Shown here: positions 22,836 to 32,278 of the stretch, one piece after another
How positions within the stretch are numbered: the stretch's first letter is position 1
How the letters are laid out: the number at the start of each line of letters is the position of its first letter
The notes under the pieces: generated by a model
Seen by the model: the letters and a program-made list of their open reading frames with translations, nothing else
Told to the model about the DNA's origin: nothing
Database searches by the model: none
Assembly (NCBI RefSeq): GCF_001050035.1
Contig: NZ_CVTA01000044.1
Span: 62,001-126,000 of the forward strand
Length of the DNA stretch: 64,000 nt
Source: Mycolicibacterium komanii
Lineage (GTDB): Bacteria > Actinomycetota > Actinomycetes > Mycobacteriales > Mycobacteriaceae
Direction: 5' to 3'
Translations under genes and position numbers: made by a program

Positions 22836-24649
22836 GAGCCGCCTCCTCCTCCACCGCCGCCGCCACCGCCACCGCCACCGCCGCTGGATCCGCCACCGCT
22901 GCTGCCGCCGCTCCCACTGGAGGACTGCGATGCGGTGTACGCGCCGATCGACGACGACAACGCCGACTCGAAGCTGTCGAAGTTCGCTCCGCCCGAACTG
23001 CCGACGAAGCCCATCCCGCTGGTCGAGGACGAGTGGTACCAATCCGGTTGCGGCGCCGGGGTTCCCATCGTCGTCTCGTACTTTTTGGCCCACAGGGCTG
23101 CGGCGCCCGCGGCGACCGCGAACGGAACGTAGGCCGAGTAGAGGTCCTTGCGCGCGCCGAAGTCGAACCGCGCCTCGGCCGAGTCGGTGGTCAACATGCG
23201 GTGGAAACCCCCTGCGCGCGACCATAGTTCGCGGCCCGCCTCGGTGCGCCGGGTGCCGACGCCGGCGGCCCACGATCCGATCGACAACAGGAAGAACGCC
23301 GCGAACGGCAACGCCCACATCGTGGTCGGGAACAGCCAGCGGAAGACGGCGCACAGCATGAGTAGGAATGCGATCGCGTTTGCGGTGCGCAGCCACAGTT
23401 CCTTGCTGCGCTTGACGAGCAGCTTGTTGTCGAAGGCCCAGTTGTGCACGGCCTTGGCCAGGTCCGTCTTGGCCTTGTTGAGCTTCTGACCCGACTTGAC
23501 GGTCTTCTTCGCCTCGAACTCGCTACCGGGATGCAACAGCTTCAACACCGACCCGACGGTCACGCTGACCGGATCCACGTCGACCCACGCGCCGTGATCG
23601 GCGATGCTGCGGATCTTCCAATGTTGGGCGCTGATCTGGCGGAGTTCGATCAGACCCCGTTCGGCGAGATAGAACAGCGTCGCGGTGAGGGCCTGTTTGG
23701 GCACCGCCTCGGTGCGGATGTATTCGGTCTGCACCGGGCCGAGTCCTTGGGGTGGCGCGTATTGCAGCGGGAAGCCGGGCGACGGTTCGACCGTGGTGCG
23801 GTACCACAGCAGCGCCCCCAAACCGGACGCGACGGTCAGCGCCGCGACCCACAGCACTCCGGTCAGCGATCGTCCCAGCACCCGATCCCACTTGTAGTTC
23901 CACGGAAGTTCGACTCGTGGCGGTGTGGGCACATCCACGCTCGCGCGCATCGTCACGGGTGTGCGCGGCGGCAGGTTGCGCGCCGAGAACGTGACCCTGT
24001 GCCCCGTCGTCGTCAGATCCTGACACGGTCTGCCGACGCCGTAGCCCACCGAACACTGCACGGCGGGAATGTCTCCGGGCAGCCGGACCGAGATGTCGGC
24101 GCGCTCGATCTTGTTGTTCCAGGCCGGCGCGATCACGTTCCAGAAGAACACCGAACCCGTGTCGGCGGGTTCGCCCGTCGAGCTGGCGAACCGGCGGTCG
24201 GCTCCGGTGGTCCCGGGGTCCAAAACGCCGTCGACGGAGTAGCGGATCTCGTACACGTGCTCGCCGTAGCTGAGGTAGCTGTCGGGATCGCCGATCTTGG
24301 CCACCAGGAACCGCTCGTCGCCCTCCCACAGCATCTGGTAGGGCACCGAGTCACCGTCGAGCAGAATCGATTTGATGTCCGGTACGTGGCGGACGCGGGG
24401 ACTGTTGGGGTTGGTCACGTCCCAGTACCGGAAGATCCCGTGCCTACTGGTGGGGAAATCCGCGGTGATGGTCTCGACGGCGTTGAGCCGGCCCTGTTCG
24501 TCGACGATGAAATCGACCTTGTAGTTCGTGATGACGACGGGATCGTCGGCGGCACTGGCATCCGAGCCGCCGGCGGTGAACACCAGGGGCCACAGCACCG
24601 CAAACGCCAACACCAGCAACGTGAACAACCACGCGAACAGCCGACGCAT
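22829..24649 (-). CDS. DUF2207 membrane protein, copy 1 (Gly-rich tail)
   Basis: A 606-residue membrane protein. An N-terminal signal/anchor helix (LFAWLFTLLVLAFAVLWPLVF) precedes an extracytoplasmic beta-rich DUF2207 domain of about 240 residues (ITNYKVDFIVDEQGRLNAVE). Then comes a helix near 275-290, a cytoplasmic part with a winged-helix-like ATLFYLAERGLIELRQI, two close helices near 435-475, and a low-complexity tail with a Gly15 run ending SW. AGGAGG lies 5 nt before the ATG. Function unknown; the LemA partner and the extracellular domain suggest envelope assembly or sensing. It is a tandem paralogue of the gene at 24773-26611. Confidence 0.88.
   Translation of the reverse strand: MRRLFAWLFTLLVLAFAVLWPLVFTAGGSDASAADDPVVITNYKVDFIVDEQGRLNAVETITADFPTSRHGIFRYWDVTNPNSPRVRHVPDIKSILLDGDSVPYQMLWEGDERFLVAKIGDPDSYLSYGEHVYEIRYSVDGVLDPGTTGADRRFASSTGEPADTGSVFFWNVIAPAWNNKIERADISVRLPGDIPAVQCSVGYGVGRPCQDLTTTGHRVTFSARNLPPRTPVTMRASVDVPTPPRVELPWNYKWDRVLGRSLTGVLWVAALTVASGLGALLWYRTTVEPSPGFPLQYAPPQGLGPVQTEYIRTEAVPKQALTATLFYLAERGLIELRQISAQHWKIRSIADHGAWVDVDPVSVTVGSVLKLLHPGSEFEAKKTVKSGQKLNKAKTDLAKAVHNWAFDNKLLVKRSKELWLRTANAIAFLLMLCAVFRWLFPTTMWALPFAAFFLLSIGSWAAGVGTRRTEAGRELWSRAGGFHRMLTTDSAEARFDFGARKDLYSAYVPFAVAAGAAALWAKKYETTMGTPAPQPDWYHSSSTSGMGFVGSSGGANFDSFESALSSSIGAYTASQSSSGSGGSSGGGSSGGGGGGGGGGGGGGGSW
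22838..22882 (-). repeat. GGN codon run encoding 15 consecutive Gly
   Basis: Fifteen consecutive Gly codons (mostly GGC and GGT, some GGA) near the end of DUF2207 copy 1. The run is prone to replication slippage, and length variation between strains would be in-frame. The sister gene has a shorter run in the same position. Confidence 0.9.
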
Positions 24650-24772
24650 GCGGACCTCCTGTTGCGTGCGACGCCAGTTTTCCGGTTCACCCTAAGTGCA
24701 ACGCGCCGATTTCGACGTGAACTCGCCGGTGATCGTCTATTCGACCGCTTGGGTCGGGGGTCGGCGACGTGC

Positions 24773-26611
24773 TCACCATGAGCCGCCCCCTCCCCCGCCG
24801 CCACCGAAACCGCCGCCGCCGCTGAAGCCGCCGCCGAATCCGGCGCCGCTGAACCCGCCACCGCTTGTGCCGCTCGACGACTGGGATGCCGTGTAGGCGC
24901 CGATCGACGACGACAACGCCGAGTCGAAGCTGTCGAAGCCATCGAAGCCTGAAAAGCCGGAGCCGCCGAGGCCGTATACGGCACCGGTGGTCGAGGTGGT
25001 GTGGTACCAATCCGGCTGTGGTGCGGCCGAACCCGTGTCCGCCTCGTATTTCTTGGCCCACGCCGCCGCGGCGCCGGCTGCCACCGCGTAGGGAACATAC
25101 GCCGAATACCGGTCGCTACGGGCGCCGAAGTCGAAGCGCGCCTCGGCCGAATCGGTGGTGAGCATGCGATGGAAACCGCCCGCGCGCGACCACAGTTCGC
25201 GGCCCGCCTCGGTCCGGCGGGTTCCCACACCCGCGGCCCACGACCCGAGCGTCAGCAGGAAGAACGCCCCGAAGGGCAGCGCCCACATCGTGGTGGGGAA
25301 TCCCCAGCGGAATACGCCGAACGGGATGAGCAGCAACGCGATCACGTTCGCCGCGCGCACCCACAGTTCCCCTCGCGCCTTGACCAGCAGCGTGCCGTCG
25401 GCCCATTTTACGACGGCCTTCGTCATGTCGGCCTTGGCCTTGGTGAGCTTTTCTCCGGACCGCGCGGTCTTGTTCGCTTCAAATTCTTCGCCCGAACTCG
25501 TCACCCTCAGCGCCGACCCGACGGCGACACTGACCCGATCGACGTCGCGCCAGGCTACGCGCTCGGCCTGACCGCGAATACGCCAGTGTCCGTTGGTCAT
25601 CTGCCGCAGCTCGATCAACCCGCGTTCGGCGAGATGGAACAGCGTCGCGGTGAGGGCCTGCCTGGGCACCGCCTCGGTGCGGATGTACTCGGTCTGAACC
25701 GGTCCGAGACCCTCGGGCGGCGCGTACTGCAACGGGAAGCCGGGCGGCCGTTCGACGGTGCTGCGATACCAAGTTAGACCCGCCAAGCCGGCCGCCGCGG
25801 TGAACGCCGCGATCCACCACACACCGGAGGTTGACTGCCCGAGAACACCATCCCACCTCGGTGTCCACGGCACCGTGGCACGCGGCGGCGTCGGAACGTC
25901 GACGCCCGCAAGAATCGTCACCGGTGTCCTCGGGGCAAGATGCCTGGCCGAGAGTCGCACCGTGGTTCCGTCGATCGTCAGGTTCTCGCACGGTGCACCC
26001 ACGCCGTAGCCGACCGAACACTGCACGCGAGGGACCCCACCGGGGAAGGCGACCGAGATGTCGGCGTTGTTGATCGCGTTGTTCCATGCGGGGGCGATCA
26101 CGTTCCAGTAGAAGACCGAATCGGCAGGGGCGCCGGCGCCCGCCGAGGACGCGAAAGACCGTTCTGCGCCGGTGGTTTCCGGATCGAGGACGCCGTCGAC
26201 GGAGTACCGGATCTCGAAAACCTGCCTGCCGCTGCTCAGCGTGCGGTCGGGATCGCCGATCTTGGCGACGCGGAATCGCTGCCCGTTCTCCCAACGCATC
26301 TGGTAGGGAACGCTTTTCCCGTTCAGGGAGATCGACTCGATCTCCGGGATCTGGCGTACGTGGACGTCGTTGCGGTTGGTGACGTCCCAATAGCGGAAGA
26401 TCCCGTGCCTGCCGCCGGGAAACGATGCGGTGATGGTCTCGACGGCCTCCAGCCGACCGTCGGCGCCGACGACGAAATCCGCGTCGTAGTCGGTGATGAC
26501 GACCGGGTCGGCGGCGGGGGCCGCATCGGAGTCGCCGCCGGTGAAGATCACCGGCCACAACACCCCGAAGGCCAACACCATCACGCTGATCGCCAACACG
26601 AGCCGCCGCAC
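24773..26611 (-). CDS. DUF2207 membrane protein, copy 2 (Gly-rich tail)
   Basis: A 612-residue paralogue of the neighbouring gene with the same layout: anchor helix (LVLAISVMVLAFGVLWPVIF), DUF2207 domain (ITDYDADFVVGADGRLEAVE), YFGS-free mid helix, ATLFHLAERGLIELRQM, paired helices, and a GGGGSW end. I place the start at the GTG at 26611, because AGGAGG (26622-26617) sits 5 nt before it and the protein then aligns with copy 1 from residue 1; an ATG at 26647 would add 12 unmatched residues and overlap priA. Long exactly shared stretches (for example AAGVGTRRTEAGRELWSRAG) show a duplication that is not ancient or is kept alike by gene conversion. Confidence 0.88.
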   Translation of the reverse strand: MRRLVLAISVMVLAFGVLWPVIFTGGDSDAAPAADPVVITDYDADFVVGADGRLEAVETITASFPGGRHGIFRYWDVTNRNDVHVRQIPEIESISLNGKSVPYQMRWENGQRFRVAKIGDPDRTLSSGRQVFEIRYSVDGVLDPETTGAERSFASSAGAGAPADSVFYWNVIAPAWNNAINNADISVAFPGGVPRVQCSVGYGVGAPCENLTIDGTTVRLSARHLAPRTPVTILAGVDVPTPPRATVPWTPRWDGVLGQSTSGVWWIAAFTAAAGLAGLTWYRSTVERPPGFPLQYAPPEGLGPVQTEYIRTEAVPRQALTATLFHLAERGLIELRQMTNGHWRIRGQAERVAWRDVDRVSVAVGSALRVTSSGEEFEANKTARSGEKLTKAKADMTKAVVKWADGTLLVKARGELWVRAANVIALLLIPFGVFRWGFPTTMWALPFGAFFLLTLGSWAAGVGTRRTEAGRELWSRAGGFHRMLTTDSAEARFDFGARSDRYSAYVPYAVAAGAAAAWAKKYEADTGSAAPQPDWYHTTSTTGAVYGLGGSGFSGFDGFDSFDSALSSSIGAYTASQSSSGTSGGGFSGAGFGGGFSGGGGFGGGGGGGGSW

Positions 26612-26643
26612 GTAAACCTCCTGTCGCCAGGCCGGTGTCCGGG

Positions 26644-28671
26644 TCACCCGATGTGCAACGGGTCGATCTGGACGCGGACCGGCTGTTGGTCGTGACGGGC
26701 GCTGAGCACGGCGGTGGCCCGGCGCAGGGCCGACGATAGGGCCAGCCCCGTATCGCGCGGAACCCGGAGCAGCATTCGGATAACCGTCGCGTCCGGCGGA
26801 AGCCCCGGAGGACGGCGAGCGCCGACCGGCAGTTCGACCGGTCCGAGTTGTTCGGCGAGGTCGGGGAGGTCGGCGCTGTCGAGCAGCGCGTGCACCGCCT
26901 CGGGTATCCCGTCGATCGCGGCCATGTGCACGGCGGGCGGGAGGCCGACTTCGGCGCGGGCGTTCAGTTCGGCGTCCGCGTGCGCGACGGGGTCCCAGCG
27001 GATCAGCGCCTGCACGGTGGGGATCGCGGATTCAGCGACCGCGGCGATCACTCCGCCCTCACCGCGACTGCGCACCAGGGCGCCCGCGGCCATCCAACGG
27101 CGCAAGGTGTCCTCGGCCGCCCGCAGGTCCTGTCGGCCGAGCAGCGCCCAGCTGTCCAGCAGCAGCGCGGCCCCGTAGCCGCCCGCGGCCACCGGTTCGG
27201 CGCCGGGCGTCGCCACCACGACCGCGGCGCGCTGCGGCACCTCGGCGACCATCGCGTCGCCGCCGGACGTGATGACCGTCGTCCCCGGGAAGGCGCGGCC
27301 GAGTTCCTCGGCGGTGCGCCGGGCGCCGACGACGACCGCCCGCACGGCGTCCGAGCCGCAGCGGGCGCAGCGCAGCGAGGCGTGGGCGCGGCCGCACCAC
27401 CGGCACACCGCGCCCGCGGCGTCGCGGTCGGGCAGCGACAGGGGGCCGGTGCAGTGCCGGCACCGGGCGATGGTCCGGCAGCGCGCACACGCGAGGGCAG
27501 GCACGTAGCCGCGCCGCGGCACCTGCACCAGCACGGGGGCGCCGGACTCCAGCGCCTTGCGCGCGGCCTGCAGCGCCATCGACGGGAGCCGGGCCGTCCG
27601 GGCGGCCGGGTCGCGCTCCTGTTCGAAACCGCTGTCCTCGAGGGCGACGACACGGGGCGAGGCCGCCCGCACCACGGGCCGCAGCGCGACCAGATCGTGT
27701 GCCCAGCCGCTGCGCACCAGCGCCTGGGCCTCGGCGGTCCTGGAGTACCCGCCGATCAACGCGGCGCAGCGGAGCTGATGGGCGCGCAACATCGCCACCT
27801 CGCGAGCGTGCGGATACGGCGCGCGGGGTTCGGCGAGCGTGTCGTCGCCGTCGTCCCACACCATCACCAGACCCAGGTCGGCGACCGGGGCGAACACCGC
27901 GCTGCGGGTGCCGATCACCAGCCGGGCGCTGCCGCGCAGCACGGACAGCCAGCGCCGATAACGTTGTGCGGGGCCCAGTCCGGCCGACAACGCCACCACC
28001 AGGTCCTCGTGGAGCAGGCCGAGCGCGGCGGCGTGCACGGCGTCGATGTCGCGTTGATCCGGCACGATCACCACCGCGCCACGGCCCGCGTTGACCATCA
28101 CCGCCGCGGCTTCGGCCAGCCGATCGGCCCAGGCCTCCCCGGGCAGCGCCTGCCACACCGCGCGGGCGGCGCGTCCGCCCGTCAGCGCCGCGAGGAACTG
28201 TTCCCCGCGGCCGTAGGCGTTCCAGGCCGTGGTGTCGACCGGGCGCGGCTCGACCGGCGTCGAGTGCGGTGGGTCCTGTTTCTCGACGCGGGCATGGCGC
28301 GGCGGGACGGCCAACCGCAGGACGTCGGCGCGGGTGCCGGCGTAGCGGGCCGCGACGGCGTCGGCCAGCCGGCGGATGTCGGGCGTCAGCACCGGTTCGG
28401 GTGAGACCACGCGATCCAGCCAGCCGAGCTTGCCGACGTGGTCGGTGTCGGACCGCCGTTCCAAAACGAACGCGTCGACCAGCCGTCCGTGAAACCGCAC
28501 CCGCACCCGCACGCCGGGCTGGGCGTCGTCGGACTGCTCGGCCGAGACCAGGTAGTCGAATTCGCGGTCCAGGTGGGGCACCGTCAGCATGGGCAGCACG
28601 CGCGCGACCGGTTCGTGCTCGGCAGGCTGTCGGGTGCCGCCCGGGCGGGCCGGGCCGTCGGGTGCCGTCAC
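26644..28671 (-). CDS. priA: PriA-like primosomal protein with degenerate helicase motifs
   Basis: A 675-residue PriA (Rv1402-like). The N-terminal 3'-DNA-end-binding domain is intact ([20 protein letters not shown], then [19 protein letters not shown]). The helicase core is degenerate: where Walker A (GSGKT) is expected there is [11 protein letters not shown] (residues 163-173), and Walker B reads VWDDGDD instead of DEEH. The zinc-binding Cys cluster remains ([23 protein letters not shown]). Actinobacterial PriA proteins are known to lack detectable helicase motifs, so restart loading here probably does not rest on PriA ATPase. GTG start at 28671 overlaps the previous stop (GTGA). Confidence 0.93.
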   Translation of the reverse strand: MTAPDGPARPGGTRQPAEHEPVARVLPMLTVPHLDREFDYLVSAEQSDDAQPGVRVRVRFHGRLVDAFVLERRSDTDHVGKLGWLDRVVSPEPVLTPDIRRLADAVAARYAGTRADVLRLAVPPRHARVEKQDPPHSTPVEPRPVDTTAWNAYGRGEQFLAALTGGRAARAVWQALPGEAWADRLAEAAAVMVNAGRGAVVIVPDQRDIDAVHAAALGLLHEDLVVALSAGLGPAQRYRRWLSVLRGSARLVIGTRSAVFAPVADLGLVMVWDDGDDTLAEPRAPYPHAREVAMLRAHQLRCAALIGGYSRTAEAQALVRSGWAHDLVALRPVVRAASPRVVALEDSGFEQERDPAARTARLPSMALQAARKALESGAPVLVQVPRRGYVPALACARCRTIARCRHCTGPLSLPDRDAAGAVCRWCGRAHASLRCARCGSDAVRAVVVGARRTAEELGRAFPGTTVITSGGDAMVAEVPQRAAVVVATPGAEPVAAGGYGAALLLDSWALLGRQDLRAAEDTLRRWMAAGALVRSRGEGGVIAAVAESAIPTVQALIRWDPVAHADAELNARAEVGLPPAVHMAAIDGIPEAVHALLDSADLPDLAEQLGPVELPVGARRPPGLPPDATVIRMLLRVPRDTGLALSSALRRATAVLSARHDQQPVRVQIDPLHIG

Positions 28672-29390
28672 GCAGACGTGGTAGCAGACGACACCGACGC
28701 CCTGCCGAAGAAGAACCCGGCGGTGATGAGCAGCAGCGAGGCCGCGTACACCGACCAGATCGGCACCGCGAGGGCCTCGGAGCCGAGCACGAACTTGCCG
28801 ATCCCGATCATCGCGTCCGACACCGCGAAGCACACCGCGCCCAGCGCCGTCCACGGCGTGGGCAGCCGGGCCATCAGCGCCGCGCACACCATCGCGCCGA
28901 GCACGGTGATGTACAGCGTGACCGGGACGGCCATCCCCTCGGCGACGAGTCGCGGCCAGAACCACACCAACAACGCCAGGCAGGCCGCCACGGTGAGGCC
29001 GGCGGCGGCCAGGCGCGGCGCCGAACGGGTGACCAGCGGCCACAGCGCCGCCAGAAAGCACAGGTGCGCGACGAGGAAGGCGCCCAGCCCCAACACGAAC
29101 GACGGCTCCCACCACGGCAGCGCCAGCAGGAAATCACCGGCCGCCGAGAACACCAGCGCCGCGACCAGCCAGCGTCGTTCGCGGGCGACCGGATGCGTCA
29201 GCGCGGCCACGGCCAGCAGCACCGCCGCGGCGGCCTTCACCGTGGGCTGCAGCGTGAACTGGCCGGTGAGCTCGGCGCCGGCGGGAACACGTACCGCGGT
29301 CGCGATCAAAAACACTCCATAGCAGGCAGCGACCACGGCCGCGGCCACCCACAGAAGTTTGGTGCGCGGGTGAACGTACGGTGTCTCCAT
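28668..29390 (-). CDS. YhhN/TMEM86-family membrane protein
   Basis: A 240-residue integral membrane protein with about eight hydrophobic helices, in the position of Rv1401. Family features include [15 protein letters not shown] and [17 protein letters not shown]. Eukaryotic members are lysoplasmalogenases and some bacterial ones have the same activity, but the substrate here is not shown. The ATG at 29390 shares bases with the ATG of the divergent lipase (CATG); a longer start at 29426 would run inside the lipase gene. It overlaps priA by GTGA, so PriA is translated behind it. Confidence 0.82.
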   Translation of the reverse strand: METPYVHPRTKLLWVAAAVVAACYGVFLIATAVRVPAGAELTGQFTLQPTVKAAAAVLLAVAALTHPVARERRWLVAALVFSAAGDFLLALPWWEPSFVLGLGAFLVAHLCFLAALWPLVTRSAPRLAAAGLTVAACLALLVWFWPRLVAEGMAVPVTLYITVLGAMVCAALMARLPTPWTALGAVCFAVSDAMIGIGKFVLGSEALAVPIWSVYAASLLLITAGFFFGRASVSSATTSA

Positions 29391-30339
29391 GTCTGTCGCT
29401 GAAGAAAAACCGGCCCTCGACGCCATTCTGCTGAAGGTACTTGAGGCGGTCCCGTTTCAGTTGACAACCGACGGCGGTGCACAGGCCGCGCGGGAGCGGT
29501 TCAACGCACTGCCCCGCGTCGAGATCCTGCCCGAGGTGCGCGCCGAGGACCGCGAGGTCGACGGACCAGGCGGTCCGATCCCCGTGCGGGTGTACCGGCC
29601 GCCGACCGAAACCGAGGCGCCGCCTCCGGTCGTGTTGTTCTTCCACGGCGGGGGCTGGTCGGTCGGTGACCTTGATAGCTACGACGGGACCGCCCGACTG
29701 CACGCCGCCGACGCCGATGCCGTGGTGGTCTCCGTGGACTACCGGCTGGCGCCCGAGCACCCCTACCCCGCCGCCGTCGACGACGTGTGGGCGGTGACGC
29801 AGTGGGTGGCCGAGCACGCCGACGAGTTGCGGGTCGACGCGTCGCGGCTTGCGGTGGCCGGTGATTCGGCGGGCGGCAACCTCGCCGCGGTGGTGGCGCT
29901 GTTGGCGCGCGACGCCGGCGGGCCCGCGATGCGCTTTCAGCTGCTGTGGTATCCGGCGACGACGTGGGACACCTCGTTGCCGTCGTTCGCCGAGAACGCG
30001 GGGGCGCCGATCCTCGATCTGCCTGCGATAGGCGGATTTTCGCGGTGGTATGTCGGCGACATGGACCTGTCGGACATGCCCGCGACCCTGGCGCCCGCGC
30101 GTGCGGAGGACCTCAGCGGCCTGCCGCCGGCCTACATCGCCGTCGCGGGGCATGACCCGTTGCGCGACGACGGCGCCAGATACGCCGAGTTGCTCTCGGG
30201 CGCGGGCGTTCCCGTCGAACTGCACAACGCCGCGACGCTCATCCACGGCTACCTCGGCTACGCCGGCGTCGTACCCGCCGCGACCGAGGCCACCGAACGG
30301 GGATTGAGGGCGCTGCGCACCGCGTTACACGCTGTGTGA
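29389..30339 (+). CDS. Alpha/beta hydrolase, hormone-sensitive-lipase family (LipI/LipH-like)
   Basis: A 316-residue esterase close to mycobacterial LipI (Rv1400c). The oxyanion motif is HGGGW at 86-90, the nucleophile elbow GDSAGG with Ser160, acid HDPLRDDG, and His in [10 protein letters not shown]. Such enzymes hydrolyse short acyl esters. The start fits relatives ([21 protein letters not shown]). No ribosome site or leader is possible in the usual place, because the ATG overlaps the divergent gene's ATG; the promoter must lie within the YhhN gene. The stop overlaps the next start (GTGTGA). Confidence 0.92.
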   Translation: MSVAEEKPALDAILLKVLEAVPFQLTTDGGAQAARERFNALPRVEILPEVRAEDREVDGPGGPIPVRVYRPPTETEAPPPVVLFFHGGGWSVGDLDSYDGTARLHAADADAVVVSVDYRLAPEHPYPAAVDDVWAVTQWVAEHADELRVDASRLAVAGDSAGGNLAAVVALLARDAGGPAMRFQLLWYPATTWDTSLPSFAENAGAPILDLPAIGGFSRWYVGDMDLSDMPATLAPARAEDLSGLPPAYIAVAGHDPLRDDGARYAELLSGAGVPVELHNAATLIHGYLGYAGVVPAATEATERGLRALRTALHAV

Positions 30340-30767
30340 ACACAACGAGATCCACCGACATCGTGCACGCGTTCTGGGACGAGGTCTGGAACGCCCACGA
30401 CCCGGCGGCGGCAGACCGTTTCGTGGTCGACGACTTCGTGATCGTCACCGGCGGCGAGACGGTGCGCGGCCGCGAGGAATTCAAGAACTGGATCGCCGGC
30501 TTCCTCGGCAAGGTCGACGATTTGCATCTCGAGGTCGTCGAGTCGTTCGAGAACGCCGACGGCAGCCGGGTGGCGTCGCGCTGGCTGCTGACCGGCAGGA
30601 ACAACGGCTACCTCGGGAGCGCGCCCGACGGCGGCGACATCGCCATGACGGGCACCGCGGTGTGGGCCGTCGGCGAGGACGGCAAGTTGCTCGCCAACTG
30701 GGTCGAGCGCAGTGCTTGGGAGTTGTCACGACGACTGAACAACGGGGGTACCGTGAGCGGGACGTGA
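30336..30767 (+). CDS. SnoaL/NTF2-like protein
   Basis: The 143-residue protein has the cone-shaped SnoaL/NTF2-like fold: IVHAFWDEVWNAHDPAAADRFV at the N-terminus, then DDFVIVTGGETVRGREEFKNWIAGF and a final TGTAVWAVGEDGKLLANWVERSAWEL. The family includes polyketide cyclases, isomerases and hydrolases. GTG start overlapping the lipase stop; the monooxygenase follows after 17 bases, so the three probably form one catabolic unit. Substrate unknown. Confidence 0.86.
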   Translation: MNTTRSTDIVHAFWDEVWNAHDPAAADRFVVDDFVIVTGGETVRGREEFKNWIAGFLGKVDDLHLEVVESFENADGSRVASRWLLTGRNNGYLGSAPDGGDIAMTGTAVWAVGEDGKLLANWVERSAWELSRRLNNGGTVSGT

Positions 30768-30784
30768 GCAGCGCGGGAGGCCCT

Positions 30785-32266
30785 ATGACAGTGCCCGATC
30801 ACGACACCCTCATCGTCGGCGCCGGCTTCTCCGGTATCGGCGCTGGGATCAACCTCGACAAAGCAGGTCTCGGCAACTACCTGATCGTCGAGGCCGGCGA
30901 GGGACCCGGCGGCACCTGGTACTGGAACACGTATCCCGGTATCGCCGTTGACATTCCGTCGTTCTCCTATCAGTTCTCCTTCGAGCAGAGCCCGGAGTGG
31001 ACCCGCACGTACGCGCCGGGCCACGAGTTGCGCGCATACGCCGAGCACTGCGTCGACAAGTACGGGCTACGTCCCAAGATCCGCTTCAACACCAAGGTGC
31101 TCGGCGTCGTGTTCGACGACGACCACAGCCTGTGGCGCATCGAGCTCGACTCCGGTGAGGTCGTCACCGCACGCTTTTTGATCAACGCGTGCGGGGTGCT
31201 GGTCACGCCGAAGCTGCCCGACATCGACGGCGTGGACTCGTTCGCCGGGGTCACGATGCACACCGCGCGCTGGGACCACGAGCAGGACCTGACCGGTAAG
31301 CGGGTCGCGGTCATCGGCACCGGAGCCTCGGCGGTGCAGGTGATCCCCGAGATCGCGCCAATCGTGGAACAGCTCACCGTTTTTCAGCGCACACCCATCT
31401 GGTGTTTCCCGAAGTTCGACGTGCCGCTGTCCCCGATGGCGCGGCGGATGATGCGGCTGCCGGGCGGACACGTGGTGCAACGGTTGCTCAGCCAGGCCTA
31501 CGTCGAGCTGACGTTCACGCTGCCCGCTCAGTACTTCACCATCAATCCGATGGCCAAGAACATGTCCAAGGTCGGCGAGGCGTATCTGCGCAAGGAGGTC
31601 GACGACCCGGAGGTCCGTGACAAGCTCACGCCGCGGTATGCGGTCGGCTGTAAGCGACCCGGCTTCCACAACACCTACCTGTCGACGTACAACCGCGACA
31701 ACGTCGAGTTGGTCACCGAGCCGATCGACAAGATCACCGGCTCGGGCGTGGCGACGGTCGACGGTATGACCCGGGACATCGACGTGCTGATCCTGGCCAC
31801 CGGGTTCAAGGTGATGGACGCCGACGACATGCCGACCTATCCGGTCACCGGCTCGGGCGGCCGGTCGTGGAGCCGGCACTGGCAGGAGAACCGGCTGCAG
31901 GCCTACGAAGGGGTGAGCGTGCCGGGCTTCCCGAACTTCTTCACGGTGTTCGGCCCGTACGGCTACGTCGGCTCGTCGTACTTCGCGCTGATCGAGACCC
32001 AGACCCACCACATCGTGCGCTGCCTCAAGCACGCCCGGCGCAAGAACGCGCGTCGGGTGGAGGTGACGCAGGAGGCCAACGACCGCTACTTCGCGGAGAT
32101 GATGCGCAAGCGTCATCGCCAGATCTTCTGGCAGGAGAGCTGCCAGCTGGCCAACAGCTACTACTTCGACAAGAACGGCGATGCGCCGCTGCGCCCGACC
32201 ACCACGCTGGAGGCGCTGTGGCGCAGCCGGCGCTTCCCGCTACGGGATTACGCGTTCAGCTCCTGA
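30785..32266 (+). CDS. Flavin-containing monooxygenase, Baeyer-Villiger type
   Basis: A 493-residue enzyme with FAD motif LIVGAGFSGIGAGI near residue 10, the GGTWYWNTYPG stretch typical of Baeyer-Villiger monooxygenases, a fingerprint-like FAGVTMHTARWDHE (F-x-G-x3-H-x3-W), and the NADPH motif VIGTGASAVQVI near 180. It would insert oxygen beside a ketone, giving an ester; the neighbouring esterase could then cleave it. GGGAGG lies 5 nt before the ATG. In M. tuberculosis the related Rv1393c is likewise convergent with metK. Confidence 0.92.
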   Translation: MTVPDHDTLIVGAGFSGIGAGINLDKAGLGNYLIVEAGEGPGGTWYWNTYPGIAVDIPSFSYQFSFEQSPEWTRTYAPGHELRAYAEHCVDKYGLRPKIRFNTKVLGVVFDDDHSLWRIELDSGEVVTARFLINACGVLVTPKLPDIDGVDSFAGVTMHTARWDHEQDLTGKRVAVIGTGASAVQVIPEIAPIVEQLTVFQRTPIWCFPKFDVPLSPMARRMMRLPGGHVVQRLLSQAYVELTFTLPAQYFTINPMAKNMSKVGEAYLRKEVDDPEVRDKLTPRYAVGCKRPGFHNTYLSTYNRDNVELVTEPIDKITGSGVATVDGMTRDIDVLILATGFKVMDADDMPTYPVTGSGGRSWSRHWQENRLQAYEGVSVPGFPNFFTVFGPYGYVGSSYFALIETQTHHIVRCLKHARRKNARRVEVTQEANDRYFAEMMRKRHRQIFWQESCQLANSYYFDKNGDAPLRPTTTLEALWRSRRFPLRDYAFSS

Positions 32267-32278
32267 GCGGTTGGGGCG

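Noticed and set aside
26644..29115. 823-codon form of priA
   Set aside because: The extra 148 codons are shadow of the YhhN gene; the GTG at 28671 gives the usual start and a GTGA overlap.
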